DNA of 64,000 nucleotides from Parachlamydiales bacterium (GTDB lineage: Bacteria; Chlamydiota; Chlamydiia; Chlamydiales; Rhabdochlamydiaceae), in assembly GCA_027459675.1 (NCBI GenBank), contig DAIDHO010000004.1, positions 1-64,000 of the forward strand, given 5' to 3'. The notes beneath the pieces were generated by a model that did not search any database, was not told the origin of the DNA, and was given only the letters and a program-made list of their open reading frames with translations. This document shows, piece by piece, positions 45,892 through 55,020 of the stretch. How positions within the stretch are numbered: position 1 is the first letter of the stretch; each line of letters opens with the position of its first letter. The translations under genes and the position numbers were made by a program.

Positions 45892-45921
45892 ACCCGTTGC
45901 TTAAGCTAAAGTGCAGTCGAT
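45889..45921 (-). repeat. Dispersed repeat copy 4 (extended form, inverted)
   Basis: Its reverse complement begins TCGACTGCACTTTAGC, continues TTAAGCAACGGGTCT, and matches 28 of 31 positions of the copy at 22074-22104. It overlaps the stop codon of the patatin gene. Confidence 0.7.
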
Positions 45922-45980
45922 CTTCCTTCCTTTATTTTTAAATGGCTCTATTGTTATAGCACATTTAAGAGAGGTGGTGT

Positions 45981-46610
45981 ATGCTCATGAGACTCCAATG
46001 TTTTTTTTTAGGATGGACTTTAGTGACTTTTGCAATTGAAAGGACCCCTGAGCAAGCCTTAAAACAGCTGATAGAGGGGAATGAAAGATACAAGCAAGAA
46101 AAGCTTTTGCACCCCAACCGGAGTAAAGAGGCGCGGCTGACTTCAGCAAGCGGACAAAACCCTTTTGCTATTATTCTCGGATGTTCTGACTCTCGGGTCT
46201 CTCCCGAAATTATTTTTGACCAGGGGATTGGGGACCTATTTGTCGTACGTGTTGCAGGAAATGTGGTCAGTCCTGTGGTGCTCGACAGTATTGAGTATTC
46301 AGCGCTTTATCTAAAATCGTCGATCGTGATGGTGTTAGGTCACCAAAGCTGCGGAGCGATTCAAGCTGTGATCAACGGCCAAACAAAAGATATTGAAAAC
46401 ATTTCTTCTCTGATTGCTCCTTCCCTTGAGCTTGCCCGCACTCAAAAAGGTTCTCTGATTGAAAACACGATCAAAGATAATGTTCTTTATTCCATTGACC
46501 AGCTTAAAAAAAGTCCGGCTCTTGCTAAACTCATCGAAGAAAAAAAGATCCAAGTGGTAGGAGGATATTATGATTTTTACACAGGGGCTGTTGAAATCGT
46601 AACCAAGTGA
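45981..46610 (+). CDS. Exported beta-carbonic anhydrase
   Basis: Zinc enzyme interconverting CO2 and bicarbonate. Zinc ligands are C68 (GCSDSRV), H121 and C124 (LGHQSCGAI), with the D70-R72 catalytic dyad. Residues 1-18 (MLMRLQCFFLGWTLVTFA) look like a signal peptide with cleavage before IERTPEQ, so it should work in the periplasm. Length 209 aa is usual. ATG 45981 follows GAGG; ATG 45987 is a possible alternative. It stands alone between the patatin gene and msrB. Confidence 0.92.
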   Translation: MLMRLQCFFLGWTLVTFAIERTPEQALKQLIEGNERYKQEKLLHPNRSKEARLTSASGQNPFAIILGCSDSRVSPEIIFDQGIGDLFVVRVAGNVVSPVVLDSIEYSALYLKSSIVMVLGHQSCGAIQAVINGQTKDIENISSLIAPSLELARTQKGSLIENTIKDNVLYSIDQLKKSPALAKLIEEKKIQVVGGYYDFYTGAVEIVTK

Positions 46611-46727
46611 GATATTAAGGAATCTTTAAGAAAAATGAAGGGCTATCAAAACAGAGTGAAAATACGATTGGTTTTGCCTTCACTAAACCCGGGCGCTAAA
46701 AACCACTCCATGGGCTGGCTCTTTGTA

Positions 46728-47174
46728 CTAAGATCGATTCTTCAATTTTTTCTTTAATTTGAGAGCGGCAGAATTGAGGCAGTACCGTTTACGGCTGGGC
46801 TTAGGTCCATCATTGAAGAGATGGCCTAGATGGCCTCCGCAATGATGGCACTTAACTTCGGTGCGTTTAGTGAAAAAACCGACGTCATCTTCATAGTCCA
46901 CAGCCTCAGGTGTGATAGGTTCGCTAAAGCTAGGCCACCCTGTCCCTGATTTGAACTTGGCTTGTGAGCTAAAGAGAGGCTCCTCGCACCCGGCACAGAC
47001 GTAGGTTCCTTCTTCAGTGCAGTCCCAATACTCTCCTGAAAAAGCCTTTTCTGTTTCCTTTTCTCTTAAAATACGGTACTGCTGAGTGGTGAGCTTTTTC
47101 TTCCATTCTTTCTCAGATAGGGGATGTTTTTCACTCACAGCTTTGCCTCTCCTGTATAGTTCAATATAGAACAT
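46728..47174 (-). CDS. msrB: Peptide-methionine (R)-S-oxide reductase
   Basis: Repairs oxidised methionine. Zinc-binding CAGCEEPLF and CHHCGGHLGHLF pairs, core KFKSGTGWPSFSEPITPEAV, and the catalytic cysteine in KRYCLNSAALKL. Length 148 aa is normal. No export signal, so cytoplasmic. The region upstream (47175-47250) is nearly pure A/T. Confidence 0.95.
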   Translation of the reverse strand: MFYIELYRRGKAVSEKHPLSEKEWKKKLTTQQYRILREKETEKAFSGEYWDCTEEGTYVCAGCEEPLFSSQAKFKSGTGWPSFSEPITPEAVDYEDDVGFFTKRTEVKCHHCGGHLGHLFNDGPKPSRKRYCLNSAALKLKKKLKNRS

Positions 47175-47194
47175 TTTTATTATAAAATAAATTT

Positions 47195-47229
47195 TAAATT
47201 TTAATTATTTTATAAATAATTAAAATTTA
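47195..47229. repeat. Perfect A/T palindrome
   Basis: TAAATTTTAATTATTT, loop TAT, then the exact 16-base reverse complement. It lies in the 76-bp gap between the ADH gene and msrB on the minus strand. It may act as a weak hairpin or protein-binding site. Confidence 0.7.
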
Positions 47230-47250
47230 ATAATATAAATAAATTTTTTT

Positions 47251-48258
47251 TTATTTAGATGAAAGGACCAATCGATACCGCGCTTGATTGTTTTTAAGAC
47301 GTGCAATTGCTTGGTTGATTTCTGTCATGGGGAAGGTCTCCACTTGAGGGTGGATACGGTGTCTTGCTGCAAATTGAAGCATCTCATGCATGTAATAGCG
47401 GCTTCCTGTCCCATTTCCACAGAGGGTGCGGTTGCCTGAAATGAGAAGGCGAGCGGGGATATGAAGATCTGAGCTTGGGATCCCTACAATGCAAAGCTTT
47501 CCCATGGGTTTTAGGAGGGAAAGGATAGAAGACCATTCAAGAGAAGCGTGGACGGTCGAAAGGATAAAGTCGAACTGAGCAGGTATCCCCATTCCGCCGG
47601 GGCTGAGAGTGTTTAATAGAACAAAGTGGTGCGCCCCGAATTGACGAGCTTCGGGCTCTTTGTCTGGGGTGGTAGAAAAGGCGGTGATTTCACAGCCGAA
47701 TGCACGCGCAAACTGCACTGCCAAATGCCCCAATCCTCCTATTCCAATCACGGCAACCGATTGAGGTGCTTGAACTCCATATAATCTCAAAGGAGTATAA
47801 ACGGTGATCCCTGCACATAATAGGGGGGCTGCAGTTGTAGAAGGAAGCTCAGGAGGAATAGGATAGGCAAAGCGGTAGTCCACGGTGATTTTATCGGCAA
47901 ATCCTCCTTGACGATCGACGCAGGTGCGAATCTTGTTGGGACATGAGGGTTCATTTTGAGTGAGGCAGTTGTCGCAATTGAGGCAGGCTCCGCATTGCCA
48001 GCCAACGCCGATTCGATCACCCACCTTTAGATCTTTAACGTGAGACCCGAGTTTGGTAATGTATCCGATGATTTCATGACCTGGAACTAAAGGATATTTG
48101 GAGATTTTCCAATCGTTCTCAATCAGATGCACATCACTATAACAGAGGCCACAGCACTCGATTTTAATTTCTACATCAGAAGAGCTCAGTGAGGGAGGAG
48201 AATAGGTATAAGGAATAAGCGGACTTTTAGGAGAATGTGCAGCGTACGCATGAAACAT
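47251..48258 (-). CDS. Zinc-dependent NAD(P) alcohol dehydrogenase (CAD/YahK-like)
   Basis: Medium-chain dehydrogenase. Catalytic zinc site CGLCYSDVHLIEND and PGHEIIGYITKLG; structural zinc site CGACLNCDNCLTQNEPSC; NADP-binding IGIGGLGHLAVQFARAFG. Best fits the cinnamyl-alcohol dehydrogenase-like group acting on aldehydes. Length 335 aa. Family is sure, substrate is not. It overlaps nothing and precedes msrB on the same strand. Confidence 0.92.
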   Translation of the reverse strand: MFHAYAAHSPKSPLIPYTYSPPSLSSSDVEIKIECCGLCYSDVHLIENDWKISKYPLVPGHEIIGYITKLGSHVKDLKVGDRIGVGWQCGACLNCDNCLTQNEPSCPNKIRTCVDRQGGFADKITVDYRFAYPIPPELPSTTAAPLLCAGITVYTPLRLYGVQAPQSVAVIGIGGLGHLAVQFARAFGCEITAFSTTPDKEPEARQFGAHHFVLLNTLSPGGMGIPAQFDFILSTVHASLEWSSILSLLKPMGKLCIVGIPSSDLHIPARLLISGNRTLCGNGTGSRYYMHEMLQFAARHRIHPQVETFPMTEINQAIARLKNNQARYRLVLSSK

Positions 48259-48276
48259 GAATTTAAGATATCGAGT

Positions 48277-49038
48277 TTAAACAACTTTGGCAATAGATTC
48301 TTCAGAATCTACAGGAATGCGATAATTGAAAAAATTCTTAAGAGGGCCCAGATAATTTTTAAATTGTTCAGGAACAACGGGTTTCATCACCCGATCCAGA
48401 AGATCTTTCAGATTTTCTTTGATGAAAATTTGTTTAACTGCTTCTCCAAGGGCTGAATTTAACAATTGATCTCCTACATCGCCCCCTTCGCTGCTGATAT
48501 CTGTGAGCTCGATCTGAGGAATAGATTTAAGTCGTCGGATTTTTCCATCAGTTTGGTATAAAAGCTCCGCTCTAATGTTGGTCAATAGCAGTCTTTTGAT
48601 AAGGATAGTTTTATCCGAGGCCCATTTCTTACTCTCTTCTTGCGCGTTTTGCGCATTAGTCAAAAGAGTGCTCCAGTTGCCTCGGGTCGATTGAGGACTG
48701 TCAAATTCAAGGCCAATATAAATATTGCTTACGATAATTTGGTCGATTTGAATGTGGTTGTAAAAGTAATGAGCAAGGGGGGCTTGAATTTCTATTTTTT
48801 GTGCGGAAAAGGCTTTAGGAAGTTTGAATCCAATAGGATTGTGGATAACAAATTGTTCGACTTTAAGAGCATGGGGGGAAAGCTTCATATCCCCAATCTC
48901 TACGTCTACTTCCAAACGTTTGGAAAGATTAGAAGCAATTATATCGGGCATCCGAGACCACAGAAGGAATAAAGAGATGGTTCCTCCGAGGAGGCACAGC
49001 AAAATAATACCGAGAATACCTTTAGCGAGCTTCCTCAT
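48277..49038 (-). CDS. AsmA/DUF748-like membrane-anchored protein
   Basis: Residues 6-29 (KGILGIILLCLLGGTISLFLLW) form one membrane anchor, followed by ASNLSKRLEVDVEIGDMKLS and the segment VIHNPIGFKLPKAFSAQKIE. This order (anchor, short amphipathic start, beta-strand-rich body with NP.GF word) is seen in AsmA-like and DUF748 proteins tied to envelope lipid transport. At 253 aa it is much smaller than AsmA. It ends in a Pro/Phe-rich part (PVVPEQFKNYLGPLKNFF). Located 41 bp from the groEL terminator. Confidence 0.65.
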   Translation of the reverse strand: MRKLAKGILGIILLCLLGGTISLFLLWSRMPDIIASNLSKRLEVDVEIGDMKLSPHALKVEQFVIHNPIGFKLPKAFSAQKIEIQAPLAHYFYNHIQIDQIIVSNIYIGLEFDSPQSTRGNWSTLLTNAQNAQEESKKWASDKTILIKRLLLTNIRAELLYQTDGKIRRLKSIPQIELTDISSEGGDVGDQLLNSALGEAVKQIFIKENLKDLLDRVMKPVVPEQFKNYLGPLKNFFNYRIPVDSEESIAKVV

Positions 49039-49079
49039 AATGGGGTATTTATCAAAATATTATTTTAATTCAAAGCAAA

Positions 49080-49112
49080 AAAGAAGCACCTTTCTAAGAA
49101 AGGTGCTTCTTT
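49080..49112 (-). terminator. Intrinsic terminator of groESL
   Basis: 15-bp perfect stem (AAAGAAGCACCTTTC and complement, loop TAA) just after the groEL stop; on the minus strand it is followed by a T-rich run. Confidence 0.85.
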
Positions 49113-49124
49113 GGGGAAAGGAGA

Positions 49125-50756
<1,632 letters not shown>

Positions 50757-50768
50757 TTACTCCTAAAA

Positions 50769-51080
50769 TTAGTTTACAATTGCCACAATATCTTCAGCTT
50801 TTACGATGACGAAATCTTCGTCATTAATTGTCACTTCTTGGCCTGCATACTTATCCATTAAGATAATATCCCCCACAGCCACAGGCATTGGGAGAAGTTT
50901 GCCTTCTTCTGTCATTTGGCCAGGCCCTATAGCCACGACTTTGGCGGTTTCTTGTTTTTTCTTTGCAGAATCAGGGAGAATAATCCCGCCTTTTAAAGTT
51001 TCTTCTTGCTCTAGACGCTGCGCTACAACGCGGCTTCCAAGAGGGCGAATTGATAACTTTTTTTCAGTTTGTTGTGCCAT
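50769..51080 (-). CDS. groES: Co-chaperonin GroES
   Basis: 10-kDa heptameric lid of GroEL. IRPLGSRVVAQRLEQEE, the mobile-loop region ETLKGGIILPDSAKKKQE, and VGDIILMDKYAGQEVTIND. Two ATGs are 6 bp apart. GGAG directly touches the first (51086) but is 6 bases from the second (51080), so MAQQTEKK is taken as the start, giving 103 aa. First gene of the operon under the CIRCE-like site. Confidence 0.96.
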   Translation of the reverse strand: MAQQTEKKLSIRPLGSRVVAQRLEQEETLKGGIILPDSAKKKQETAKVVAIGPGQMTEEGKLLPMPVAVGDIILMDKYAGQEVTINDEDFVIVKAEDIVAIVN

Positions 51081-51139
51081 ATTCATCTCCTATCGTAATC
51101 AGGTTTTTTGCAATGACTCTATTGTATGTCATGTGAACA

Positions 51140-51168
51140 TTTATAACAAGCAAGTTAGCAATTGTCAA
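51140..51168 (-). promoter_or_regulatory. groESL promoter
   Basis: On the minus strand TTGACA (51163-51168) and TATAAA (51140-51145) are separated by exactly 17 bases, ~60 bases upstream of the GroES start. The -35 hexamer falls inside the CIRCE-like repeat. Confidence 0.75.
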
Positions 51169-51181
51169 GATCTATTGCTAA
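51155..51181. promoter_or_regulatory. CIRCE-like HrcA operator
   Basis: TTAGCAATT, nine bases, TATTGCTAA. The classical CIRCE is TTAGCACTC-N9-GAGTGCTAA, so the outer six bases of each arm and the spacing are kept and the inner bases have changed together (8 of 9 still pair). It overlaps the -35 of groESL, where HrcA repressor would block transcription. Confidence 0.7.
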
Positions 51182-51306
51182 AAAATGCAGATTTGACGGG
51201 GAAAAGAAAATTTTGCATGATGAGGATTTCTATTGTAAGGCCTCATATGAAAAATTTTTTTTTGATTTTAGGATATCTGAGTCAAATCCAATTGAAGGAG
51301 CTAGAA

Positions 51307-53118
51307 ATGAACAGATCTGAGATCCTCGCCCATGATAAATGGAACGTCGAAGCTTTATACCCTTCAATAGAAATGTGGAATAAAGATTTTAATTTTTGGA
51401 AAGAGCAGGGTCCTGGAACGCCCTGGGATCAAATTAAGCATTTGAAAGGTCGTCTCAAAGAAGGGGCTCCGATCGTGGCTCAGCTTTTACGCCTTTATCT
51501 CGAATTGGATCGACACCTGTCTAAGCTCTATGTTTATTCCCATTTAAGGCATGACGAAGATGTTGGAAATACAGAGAATAAAGAGGCTCATCTGAAAATC
51601 ACGACTCTTCAACACGATTTTCGAAAAGACATGGCTTGGATAGAGCCTGAACTTCTGCAATTATCAGAAGCAGAGCTGCACTCTCTTTTACAAAGCCCTG
51701 AAATTAAACCTTACCGATTTTTCTTAGAGAAGATGGTTCGGCTCAAGCCTCATACGTTAGATGCGCCTCAAGAAGAGATGCTCGCCCGTGCAGGCCTTGC
51801 GCTGGATACCTCTGAGCGGATCTTTAGTGCCTTTAACAATGCCGACCTTAAATTTCCAAAGATTTTAGATGAAAAAGGAGAGTGGCATGAACTCACGCAG
51901 GGCACCTATATGATGTATATGGGAAGCCGTGATCGAGTCCTACGAAAAGAAGCATTTCAGGCACTGCATAAGACCTACGGTCACTTTCAAAATACGCTCT
52001 GTGAATTAATCCATGGACAAGTACAGAAACATTTATTTTATGCAAAATCTCGAAAATTTAATTCGTGTCTTGAAGCGGCTTTATTTCCTCATCGGATTGA
52101 TACCAAAGTCTACCGCGCTCTTATTGAAACTGCCCGGGCCCATCTTCCGGTGCTTCATAACTATATGGCTCTTCGGAAAAAATGGATGGGAGTGGAAGAA
52201 CTTCATCTCTATGATCTGCGGGCTCCTCTGATTCCTGATGTCGAAATTAAGATGGATTTTGAGCAGGCAGCTCATATGATTGTAGAATCGGTGGCCCCTC
52301 TAAAGGAGAATTATCAACACATCCTTAAGAAAGGCCTCTTCGAGCAAAGATGGGTCGACCGGTATGAAAACGAGCGCAAACGATCGGGGGCCTACTCAAG
52401 TGGCTGTTATGATAGTTACCCTTACATCCTGATGAACTATCATGGCCGGTTACAAGATATCATGACCTTGGCACATGAAGCAGGACATAGCATGCATTCG
52501 TACTTTTCCCATAAAAATCAACCTTATCAAGACTCATCTTATGTCATTTTTGTAGCGGAAGTGGCCTCGACTTTCAATGAGGAGCTCACCCTCATGCATC
52601 TTTTGAAAACACTTTCTGATCCCAAAAAGAAAGCCTATCTTATTAACCAAAAAATTGACGATCTTCGAAGTACATTCTTCAGGCAAGTGATGTTTGCTGA
52701 ATTTGAGCTTAAAATCCATGAGAGTGTCGAGCAGGGCATTCCCCTCACGCCTGATTATTTGAATAAGATGTACCTTGAACTGAATCGAGATTATTTTGGA
52801 CCTTCGGTGGTCATTGATGAAGAAATCCAGTACGAATGGGCTCGTATTCCGCATTTCTACTACAACTTCTATGTGTATCAATATGCAACGGGAATTTCGG
52901 CTGCATATGCATTGGTTAAAAAAGTTCTCAAAGAGGGGCCCGAGGATTATTTGGAATTTCTATCTGCAGGAGGAAGCAGATATCCATTGGAAATTCTAAA
53001 GAAAGCGGGAGTGGATATGACAACTCCAGACCCTATTCGAGAAATAATGAAGCGATTTGAGGAGTTAACGCGGGAGTTGGAAGGGGCTCTTAACCCACCC
53101 CTTTTAGAGATAAACTAA
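51307..53118 (+). CDS. pepF: Oligoendopeptidase F (M3B metallopeptidase)
   Basis: Zinc peptidase that cleaves oligopeptides in the cytoplasm. The zinc motif is LAHEAGHSMHS with H390 and H394, followed by EVASTFNEELTLMHLL carrying the third ligand. The open frame reaches back to 50806 across groES, but ATG at 51307 (MNRSEILAHDKWNVEAL) has AAGGAG at ~7 bases and gives 603 aa, the family size. It is divergent from groES, an arrangement also found in Chlamydia. Confidence 0.96.
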   Translation: MNRSEILAHDKWNVEALYPSIEMWNKDFNFWKEQGPGTPWDQIKHLKGRLKEGAPIVAQLLRLYLELDRHLSKLYVYSHLRHDEDVGNTENKEAHLKITTLQHDFRKDMAWIEPELLQLSEAELHSLLQSPEIKPYRFFLEKMVRLKPHTLDAPQEEMLARAGLALDTSERIFSAFNNADLKFPKILDEKGEWHELTQGTYMMYMGSRDRVLRKEAFQALHKTYGHFQNTLCELIHGQVQKHLFYAKSRKFNSCLEAALFPHRIDTKVYRALIETARAHLPVLHNYMALRKKWMGVEELHLYDLRAPLIPDVEIKMDFEQAAHMIVESVAPLKENYQHILKKGLFEQRWVDRYENERKRSGAYSSGCYDSYPYILMNYHGRLQDIMTLAHEAGHSMHSYFSHKNQPYQDSSYVIFVAEVASTFNEELTLMHLLKTLSDPKKKAYLINQKIDDLRSTFFRQVMFAEFELKIHESVEQGIPLTPDYLNKMYLELNRDYFGPSVVIDEEIQYEWARIPHFYYNFYVYQYATGISAAYALVKKVLKEGPEDYLEFLSAGGSRYPLEILKKAGVDMTTPDPIREIMKRFEELTRELEGALNPPLLEIN

Positions 53119-53179
53119 AAAAAGAAGTTGCTTCTAAAATCCAATCCAAGGTATTGATTTGTGATCAAATTGGGAAATC

Positions 53180-53458
53180 ATGAATAAAAAATTTATAGAT
53201 ACGTTTACAGTTATTAACGATAAAGGGCTTCACACACGCCCTTGTACAGAGTTGGTGAAATGTGCAACAGCTTTTAGATCGCAGGTGACGCTTCATTATG
53301 CGGGTATTAGTGTGAACGCAAAATCGCTTCTCGGCATATTAATGCTTGCCGCAGCGCGAGGAGCCCAAGTCACCGTGGAAGCGGAGGGTGAAGACGCCGA
53401 AGATGCGGTTCGCTCTATCCTTGAGCTTGCTAGCAACCAATTCGATATCAAGTATTAG
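53180..53458 (+). CDS. ptsH: Phosphocarrier protein HPr
   Basis: PTS-type phosphocarrier of 92 aa. The phosphorylated His18 lies in NDKGLHTRPCTELVK, and a regulatory serine (Ser49) is in NAKSLLGILMLAAARG. The C-terminal helix region is VEAEGEDAEDAVRSILEL. No ptsI follows; chlamydiae keep a partial, possibly regulatory PTS (enzyme I, HPr, HPr kinase) without known sugar transporters. It ends 5 bp from a convergent gene. Confidence 0.93.
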   Translation: MNKKFIDTFTVINDKGLHTRPCTELVKCATAFRSQVTLHYAGISVNAKSLLGILMLAAARGAQVTVEAEGEDAEDAVRSILELASNQFDIKY

Positions 53459-53463
53459 GCCTA

Positions 53464-53880
53464 TTAGATAGCGTCGTCCACGGCGACAGTTGTAAGCAGG
53501 ACCTCGCGGGTGCAGAAAAGGGGAATTTTGAGCGTGAGGGCAAGGATAACGCAATCACTAGGCCGCGCATCCACTTCAAGGATTTGCTTCTGGTCTCCGA
53601 GAGGTTGTTCTAAGAATAGGCGTGCAAAGTAAGTAGTATCTTGGACATCGTTAATCACTACCTGAAGAATTTTGGCTCCCAGTCCTTTGAAAATGTGTTC
53701 GAAAAGATCAAAGGTGCTAGGACGGCTAGGATGGGCTTGCCCCACTTGAAGCTGGAGGTGATAGCCGACCTGCGGATCTGCGTAGATGGCAAACTTTTTC
53801 TCGGCAGTACCTAAAATCATGACAGTATAGGATCGGGACTGGAGCACCTTATGAAAGGTTAAAGGGACGAGCTCACTCAT
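53464..53880 (-). CDS. DUF151 bifunctional-nuclease-domain protein
   Basis: Compact protein of 138 aa with VMILGTAEKKFAIYADPQVG, DLFEHIFKGLGAKILQVVIN and the conserved ILEVDARPSDCVILALTLKIP, the hallmark of DUF151 (its plant members have RNase/DNase activity). No signal peptide. Length and motif order fit bacterial members. Role in bacteria is poorly known; minus strand, next to rpiA. Confidence 0.88.
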   Translation of the reverse strand: MSELVPLTFHKVLQSRSYTVMILGTAEKKFAIYADPQVGYHLQLQVGQAHPSRPSTFDLFEHIFKGLGAKILQVVINDVQDTTYFARLFLEQPLGDQKQILEVDARPSDCVILALTLKIPLFCTREVLLTTVAVDDAI

Positions 53881-53904
53881 GATTTCTATTTATATTAAAA
53901 AGGA

Positions 53905-54576
53905 TTACTGTACAACCACCGAACCGTCTTTAAATCCGATGATAACACGCCCTGCTTGGTTTTGAAAAAAGCCTGTTTCCACCACCCCTGACGTAGCGCG
54001 GATACGAAAATGGTCTTGTTCAATAGAATGAGAAGGAGAGAGGAGAATATCATAAATATAATTGTGATTCTCTGTTATCCAGGGTAGGCCATCCGATTGC
54101 AATCGGAGAACCCCTTGGTATCCAAGCTGCTGAAGGTGGTAAAGCGTCGCTGAAAGGCCGAAAGGAATCACCTCGATCGGTAAAGGTTTTGTTCCCAGTT
54201 TAGAAACGAGCTTGGTTTCATCAATGACCACAATCATCTCCCGACTCATCCGCGCTAAAATTTTTTCTCTTAGAAGAGCTCCGCCTGCCCCTTTAATCAT
54301 TTGCTTTTGAGGGTCAATCTCATCGGCTCCATCGACGTAAAGGTCGAGGGATTGCAAGGTGCTTGGGTCGAGTACAGGAAGACCCCCTTTGTGGGCGAGA
54401 AGTTGGGATTGAATAGAACTGGCAACGACTTGAATTTGGAGTCCTTGCTGATAGTGTTTGATGAGAGCCTCAATGAAATAGGTGGCTGTCGAACCTGTTC
54501 CTAGTCCCACGATCATCCCGTTTTTCACTACTGTCGCAGCTTTCTCAGCAGCAGCTCTTTTACACGCTTCCATCAT
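53905..54576 (-). CDS. rpiA: Ribose-5-phosphate isomerase A
   Basis: Interconverts ribose-5-phosphate and ribulose-5-phosphate. GMIVGLGTGSTATYFIEAL, LYVDGADEIDPQKQMIKGAG, GGALLREKILARMSREMIVV and the final SGVVETGFFQNQAGRVIIG are typical. Length 223 aa. The second Met (54573) is an equally possible start. With rpe it supports a non-oxidative pentose phosphate branch. Confidence 0.96.
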   Translation of the reverse strand: MMEACKRAAAEKAATVVKNGMIVGLGTGSTATYFIEALIKHYQQGLQIQVVASSIQSQLLAHKGGLPVLDPSTLQSLDLYVDGADEIDPQKQMIKGAGGALLREKILARMSREMIVVIDETKLVSKLGTKPLPIEVIPFGLSATLYHLQQLGYQGVLRLQSDGLPWITENHNYIYDILLSPSHSIEQDHFRIRATSGVVETGFFQNQAGRVIIGFKDGSVVVQ

Positions 54577-54651
54577 TTTGTCTCATTTTATCCGACGCAG
54601 AGACTCTTGATCAATAAAATTTCAAGTAGAGAGGAAGGAGGTCTGAAATAG

Positions 54652-55020
54652 ATGCTAAAGAGGGTTGAACAAAATACAGAAGGAACCTATATTCCAGGAC
54701 GACAGGAGCAACGCATGTCATCAGGTTTAAGAAAAAGTTTATTAATGATCGCAGAAGAGAGTGAAAAAACTAAGAAAGCACGTAAAAAGTTGAAATCCAA
54801 GCTTGATGGTACTGATAAAAAAATGACTGAAAAAGCCATCAAAGATAAATCTTTACAAATTGCGGGATGGATTGAAAGACATTTGCCCGATCGAATTTCG
54901 GTTGAAAAAGAGATTTCTCTCTTCGATCAAAATCGGAATTCAGCCAAAATGAGTCGTGTCATTGAAAAAATGGCTCAGGAATTATCAATAGAGCTACAAA
55001 ATCAAAAGAGAAATAAATGA
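54652..55020 (+). CDS. Small Lys/Glu-rich helical protein upstream of tyrS, unknown
   Basis: 122 aa, no family recognised. Highly charged and helical, with KTKKARKKLKSKLDGTDKKM in the middle and QELSIELQNQKRNK at the end; no membrane segment. GGAGG at ~9 bases precedes the ATG at 54652. Its stop overlaps the tyrS start as ATGA, so the two are translationally coupled. In Chlamydia, as I recall, the sigma-28 gene occupies the slot before tyrS; this protein does not resemble a sigma factor. A nucleic acid-binding role is possible but unproven. Confidence 0.65.
   Translation: MLKRVEQNTEGTYIPGRQEQRMSSGLRKSLLMIAEESEKTKKARKKLKSKLDGTDKKMTEKAIKDKSLQIAGWIERHLPDRISVEKEISLFDQNRNSAKMSRVIEKMAQELSIELQNQKRNK

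Noticed and set aside
50806-51306. Upstream extension of the pepF frame across groES
   Set aside because: It runs antisense to groES; the ATG at 51307 has a good ribosome site and gives the family size.
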